Assembly (NCBI RefSeq): GCF_003469205.1
Contig: NZ_QSIN01000014.1
Span: 1-56,620, forward strand
Direction: 5' to 3'
DNA: 56,620 bases
DNA from: Collinsella sp. AM33-4BH
GTDB taxonomy: Bacteria; Actinomycetota; Coriobacteriia; Coriobacteriales; Coriobacteriaceae
Part shown: in pieces, positions 52,654 to 56,620 of the stretch
Numbering within the stretch: position 1 is the first letter of the stretch
Layout of the letters: each line of letters starts with the position of its first letter
Translations under genes and position numbers: made by a program
The notes under the pieces: model-generated
Databases searched by the model: none
The model's input: the letters and a program-made list of their open reading frames with translations, nothing else
Told to the model about the DNA's origin: nothing

Positions 52654-54791
52654 TTGCGGCGACCGCCTCCGTTGGCACCCTGACGCCCCTGAGCTGCGCG
52701 GTTGCGCCCGGCGGTGTTCTGCGCGCGGGACATGCCGCCGTGGCCCTTGCTGCCTTTGGGTCCCTTGCCGGCGGCGCCACCGTGGGCCTTGCCGCCCTTC
52801 TTGCCGGTCCCATGTCCGCCGCTAACAGGCGTCTCGCCCGGGCGTGGCGGCACGGGGCGAATCAGACAATGCTTGGTATAGCCGATCAGGTCACGACGCC
52901 CGGCCTTCTCCAGTGCCTCGCGCACGAGCTTGTAGTTCTCGGGCTTGCGATACTGGATGAGCGCGCGTTGCATGGCCTTCTCGTGCGGGTCGCGCGCCAC
53001 ATAGATCGGCTGCATGGTACGCGGATCTACGCCGGTGTAGTACATGCACGTCGACATGGTGGACGGCGTTGGGTAGAAGTCCTGGACCTGCTCGGGCATG
53101 TAGCCCATGTCGCGCACAGCCTCGGCAAGCTCCACCGCTTCCTTCATCGTCGAGCCGGGATGGCTCGAGATCAGATACGGCACCACGTACTGCTTGAGTC
53201 CGTATTCACGGTTTAAGCGCTCAAATTTGCGGCAGAACGCATCGTAGACGGCGCGGCTCGGCTTGCCCATTACGGAGAGCACGGCGTCGCTCACATGCTC
53301 GGGTGCTACGCGCAGCTGGCCCGAAACGTGATGCTCCAGCAGCTCGCGCAAAAACTCGTCCGAGGCGTCGGCCATGGTGTAGTCAAAGCGGATGCCGCTG
53401 CGCACGAAGACCTTCTTGACGCCCGGCAACTGGCGCAGGTCGCGCAACAGCTGCGTGTAGCCGCTCTCGTCGACCACCATGTTCTTGCACACGCTCGGCC
53501 ACAGACAGCGCTTGTTCTTGCAAACGCCGTGCTTGAGCTGTTTGTCGCAGGCGGGACGGCTAAAGTTGGCCGTCGGTCCGCCCACGTCGTTGATGTAGCC
53601 CTTAAACTCGGGGTCGCGCGTGAGCAGCTCGGCCTCGCGTATGATCGAGTCGTGGCTGCGCATCTGCAGCACGCGGCCCTGGTGGAAGGTGAGCGCGCAA
53701 AACGAGCACTCGCCAAAGCAGCCGCGGTTAGAGCTGATGGAAAACTTGATCTCGGCAAAGGCCGGCACGCCGCCTGCCGCGTCGTAGTCGGGATGCCAAT
53801 CGCGTGCGTAGGGGAGTTCGGCCACCTCGTCCATCTCGTCGGTGGTGAGTGTTGCCGACGGCGGGTTCTGCACCACATAGACGCTGTTGGGGTAGGGCTC
53901 TACCAGACGATGTCCGGTGATGGGGTCCATATTCTGCTGCTGCACGTTAAAGCTGCGCGCGTAGTTGAGCTTGTCGGCGGCAAGGTCGTCCCAGCTGGGC
54001 AGCAGGTCGTAGTCGTAGACCTCGTCGAGCGAGCTGGTGCGGTAGACGGTGCCGTTGATATAGGTGATCTGATCGACGGGCAGCCCCGCGTCGAGCGCGT
54101 CGGCGATCTCGACAATCGCGTGCTCGCCCATGCCGTAGATGAGGATGTCGGCGCCCGAGTCGAGCAGCACCGAGCGCTTGAGCTTATCCTGCCAGTAGTC
54201 GTAGTGGGCCAGGCGGCGCAGGCTCGCCTCGATGCCGCCGATGATGATGGGGGCGTCCTTGAACGTCTGACGGATGAGGTTGCCGTAGACCGTGACGGCA
54301 CGATTGGGGCGGTGCCCTTCCTCGCCACCGGGGGTATAGGCGTCGGTGTGGCGGCGGTGCCTGGTCACCGAATAGTGGTTGACCATGGAGTCCATGTTGC
54401 CGGCGCTGACGAGAAAGCCCAGGCGCGGCTCGCCAAGCACGGTGATGCTGGCGGGGTCGGTCCAGTCGGGCTGGCAGATGATGCCCACCTTGTAGCCGTG
54501 CGCGTCGAGGACGCGGCTGACGATGGCCATACCAAAGCTGGGATGGTCCACGTAGGCGTCGCCGCAGATGTAGACAAAGTCGCACTGGTCCCAGCCGCGC
54601 GCATCCATGTCGGCGCGGCTGACGGGGAGGAACTTATCGCGGCCCGGTCGCCAGGGGCGGGCGGGCGTCGCTTGGGAATGCTTGGTGCGGGCGACCGTGG
54701 CCTGCGCCTTGCCGCCGCGCTTTTGTTGCTGGCCCTGTTTGCCCTGCTGACTGCGCTGGTTGTTCTGAGCGTGCTGAGGCTTTTTTGCCAC
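52650..54791 (-). CDS. YgiQ family radical SAM protein
   Basis: The 713-residue product is given from GTG 54791 (MAKKPQHAQNNQRSQQ), behind GGGAGGG; the frame is open further up but lacks a start site. After a Gln/Lys-rich start and a first domain (FLPVSRADMDARGWDQCDFVYICGDAYVDHP in family order), the radical SAM centre is SSNRGCFGECSFCALTFHQGR with CxxxCxxC. KNKRCLWPSVCKNM adds more Cys residues. The C-terminal ~60 residues are Gly/Lys-rich. The function of YgiQ (UPF0313) is not known; the cluster binds SAM. It is monocistronic. Confidence 0.92.
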   Translation of the reverse strand: MAKKPQHAQNNQRSQQGKQGQQQKRGGKAQATVARTKHSQATPARPWRPGRDKFLPVSRADMDARGWDQCDFVYICGDAYVDHPSFGMAIVSRVLDAHGYKVGIICQPDWTDPASITVLGEPRLGFLVSAGNMDSMVNHYSVTRHRRHTDAYTPGGEEGHRPNRAVTVYGNLIRQTFKDAPIIIGGIEASLRRLAHYDYWQDKLKRSVLLDSGADILIYGMGEHAIVEIADALDAGLPVDQITYINGTVYRTSSLDEVYDYDLLPSWDDLAADKLNYARSFNVQQQNMDPITGHRLVEPYPNSVYVVQNPPSATLTTDEMDEVAELPYARDWHPDYDAAGGVPAFAEIKFSISSNRGCFGECSFCALTFHQGRVLQMRSHDSIIREAELLTRDPEFKGYINDVGGPTANFSRPACDKQLKHGVCKNKRCLWPSVCKNMVVDESGYTQLLRDLRQLPGVKKVFVRSGIRFDYTMADASDEFLRELLEHHVSGQLRVAPEHVSDAVLSVMGKPSRAVYDAFCRKFERLNREYGLKQYVVPYLISSHPGSTMKEAVELAEAVRDMGYMPEQVQDFYPTPSTMSTCMYYTGVDPRTMQPIYVARDPHEKAMQRALIQYRKPENYKLVREALEKAGRRDLIGYTKHCLIRPVPPRPGETPVSGGHGTGKKGGKAHGGAAGKGPKGSKGHGGMSRAQNTAGRNRAAQGRQGANGGGRRN

Positions 54792-55047
54792 GATCCCTCC
54801 CGGTGTTTGTATGCTGCACGTAATTGTAACCAGTCTTTTTGGGACGGGGCTAAAAAGACTGGTGGAGTACACGAGGCGTCGGGCGTCGGGTGTGGCGCCG
54901 CGCCCGCCGTTTGTTTCCAGACTGTGTATCTGCGCGTTGGGGAGCCCGTCTCGCGCGCACGCCATGTTGTCAATGGGTTACAGTATGAACGGCGGCTATG
55001 TCTCCGCCAACGCACGAGAGGGTCGTCAACAAGGAGGCCGCACGACG

Positions 55048-55767
55048 ATGCAGCGTGCCAAGCAGATATCGGAGTCCATCGAGCTGGGCATCATTCTGGC
55101 GCTCGCCGGTGGCTTTATGGACGTGTATTCGTACATTGGGCGCGACCATGTTTTCGCCAACGCACAGACGGGCAACATCCTGCTCGTGGGCGTGAGCATC
55201 TCGGAGGGCAACTGGGCACTTGCGGGGCGCTACTTCTTCCCTGTGGTGTCGTTTGCTGTGGGCATTATGCTTGCCGACCTGGTGCACGAGCGTTTTGGCA
55301 GCGTGATTCACTGGCGCCAGGTGACGGTGTTTTTTGAAGCCGTCATCTTGCTGGGTGTGAGCTTTATCCCGGGCGGTAATTTCAACCTGCTCGCCAACTG
55401 CCTCACCTCGTTTGCCTGCGGCATGCAGGTCGAGAGCTTCCGCAAGATCCATGGTCACGGCATCGCCACGACCATGTGCATCGGTAACTTGCGCAATGCG
55501 CTGCAAAACGTGGACGACTACATCATCACCCACAAGCGCGGCTTTTTGGAAAACGGCGTGCTGTACTTTGGCGTGATCTTTACCTTTGTGTTTGGCGCCG
55601 TGCTGGGCAACTGGTGCATCGAGCGCATGGGCCTGCACGCCATTGCGGTGGCGAGCATGCTGCTGTTTATCGCGTTTGCCATCATGTTTATCGATCGCGA
55701 ACGCGACTTGCACAGGAAATGGGCCCGCATCGTAGCTGACTGGCAGACCACGAGTCTTAAGCGCTAA
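55048..55767 (+). CDS. DUF1275/YoaK family membrane protein
   Basis: The 240-residue product starts at ATG 55048 with AAGGAGG ten bases ahead; open frame upstream has no good site. It has six hydrophobic segments and the family patterns LALAGGFMDVYSYIGRDHVFANAQTGNILLVGV, split over helix one and two, FACGMQVESFRK and TTMCIGNLRNALQ. Function is unknown; some members are called membrane proteins YoaK. Ends at a bidirectional hairpin. Confidence 0.87.
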   Translation: MQRAKQISESIELGIILALAGGFMDVYSYIGRDHVFANAQTGNILLVGVSISEGNWALAGRYFFPVVSFAVGIMLADLVHERFGSVIHWRQVTVFFEAVILLGVSFIPGGNFNLLANCLTSFACGMQVESFRKIHGHGIATTMCIGNLRNALQNVDDYIITHKRGFLENGVLYFGVIFTFVFGAVLGNWCIERMGLHAIAVASMLLFIAFAIMFIDRERDLHRKWARIVADWQTTSLKR

Positions 55768-55770
55768 GGT

Positions 55771-55841
55771 GCATGTTCGTAACAACATTCAGGAGCCAGA
55801 AAAACTATCTAGCTCCTGAATGTTGTTACGAACTGCTTTTT
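55771..55841. terminator. bidirectional terminator with perfect 22-bp stem
   Basis: Arms 55775-55796 and 55812-55833 are exact reverse complements with a 15-nt loop; CTTTTT follows on the plus strand and a T-run equivalent is weaker on the other. It lies between two convergent genes. The stem is longer than any other terminator here, so it may have started as a mobile palindrome. Confidence 0.7.
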
Positions 55842-55846
55842 GCGAT

Positions 55847-56383
55847 TTATTCGAGATGCTCTTCAATCCGAGCCCTAAGAAGGGCAATGGCTGTAGGTAT
55901 TCCAATTGCGGCGGCTAATTCGGCTTTATCCAAAACCTGTATGCTAAAGCACGATTGTTTATCACATTGAAGGACGATAACTGAAGATAGCTTCACTTCC
56001 TGTTGGCTGAATATATCGTAATCTCCAAATAGGAAGTTACCTTTTATTGCGTAATTCGGTATGTTCGTTACGCACTTCATCTCAAGTCTGTTTAGACCAT
56101 AATCGAACACCGCAACTTCCTTGTGTTCGATGATGAGCGCAACCCTGGGCATGTTGCTAAAGCCACCGTCGACGACAGTGAAGAGTTTTTCATTCGCATC
56201 GTCATAAACGGTATATTTAAGACTCGATAGCTGTCCTAGTGGACCCGTGAACCCATGTCTTTTGATGTTGAGGTTGTCTCCCGCTGGGTTGATGAGAGCC
56301 AGAGTATGCGGATAAGGATTACCTTCAATTGAGATTCGATATTCGTTTGTAGCTGTCTTGCTCGATTTAGGACCAGTAGCCAT
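55847..56383 (-). CDS. unknown protein, possibly LURP-one-like
   Basis: The 178-residue product is given from ATG 56383; GTG 56386 is a near alternative and only GAGG about 15 bp upstream serves as a site. It is beta-rich and soluble: INPAGDNLNIKRHGF, YTVYDDANEKLFTVVDGG, VAVFDYGLNRLEMKCV, YAIKGNFLFGDYDIF, ending in a helix AAAIGIPTAIALLRARIEE. The alternating strands with a final hydrophobic helix recall the LURP-one/scramblase-like fold, but this is a weak likeness. Its A/T content is much higher than elsewhere in the window, a sign of acquisition. Confidence 0.65.
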   Translation of the reverse strand: MATGPKSSKTATNEYRISIEGNPYPHTLALINPAGDNLNIKRHGFTGPLGQLSSLKYTVYDDANEKLFTVVDGGFSNMPRVALIIEHKEVAVFDYGLNRLEMKCVTNIPNYAIKGNFLFGDYDIFSQQEVKLSSVIVLQCDKQSCFSIQVLDKAELAAAIGIPTAIALLRARIEEHLE

Positions 56384-56620
56384 CACGCGTCATCGCCTCG
56401 ATCGAATTGGAACCGTCTTCTACTTCGTGCGGAGAATTGCGCTGTACGTTGCGGTACATGCAGCTGCAATAACCGCATGGGCAATTTCTAACAAAATGAA
56501 TGACGCTATTTGCTGCATGCATTTTATTTACTATAAAGTATCCTTTTATAAACGTATTGTCAAACATATATTGCTAAAACAGAAATAATTTATAGCCTTG
56601 ATTGGCAACTTCATCCGAAC

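Noticed and set aside
56367..56567. 66-codon minus-strand frame at the right edge
   Set aside because: It has several Cys but no ribosome binding site and overlaps the next gene's start; too weak to call.

Overview
The window looks like a chromosomal segment of a high-GC, anaerobic, gut-type actinobacterium of the class Coriobacteriia, most likely Collinsella or a close relative. The grounds are strong G/C preference at third codon positions, transketolase split into N and C subunits, a bL31 with a long Ala/Lys tail, an [FeFe] hydrogenase, rubredoxin and ferredoxin proteins, an alpha-glucoside PTS and the gene content overall. The genus is an inference; no rRNA is present.

Left part (1-18.6 kb) is mostly housekeeping. 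It holds a small secreted protein, rpmE with a structured leader, secA-prfB, a YitT membrane protein, split transketolase, ftsE-ftsX, rnr, an orphan serine recombinase, a VanZ-like protein, an ArsC/Spx-like protein, tRNA-Gln(CTG) and tRNA-Glu(CTC) behind a clear promoter, a TPR protein overlapping smpB, and a flavin reductase followed by rubredoxin.

Middle part (18.6-38.8 kb) holds mntH, gpmA, gltB-gltD, an unknown protein, an AbiEi/DUF559-like nuclease-fold protein, an amidohydrolase, a zinc-ribbon membrane protein, the copper operon copA-copZ-csoR with a CsoR-type operator, and an RGG-tailed DEAD-box helicase. Five intergenic gaps here carry 14 copies of one long palindrome, spaced at a strict 80-81 bp period. 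The AbiEi-like gene sits inside such an array, with units on both sides.

Right part (38.8-56.6 kb) holds an EFR1-type ferredoxin, an alpha-glucoside PTS operon (EIIA, LicT-type antiterminator, EIICB, GH4 6-phospho-alpha-glucosidase), then a cluster of a NuoF/GltD-like flavoprotein, an [FeFe] hydrogenase, a Tat/lipoprotein substrate-binding protein and a one-piece ABC permease-ATPase. After that come an orphan RelB-like antitoxin whose 3' end is made of repeat DNA, a CPBP protease, a YgiQ-type radical SAM protein, a DUF1275 protein and an AT-richer unknown gene at the edge.

The main things to look at twice are these. (1) The palindromic-array family and its link to the AbiEi-like gene. (2) Near-absence of TGA stop codons (3 of 44 genes) in G/C-rich DNA, together with a release factor 2 whose SPF stop-recognition tripeptide reads SPT and whose gene lacks the usual UGA frameshift. 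(3) The hydrogenase plus ABC-transporter cluster. (4) Several unrelated long palindromes and REP-like elements in other gaps.
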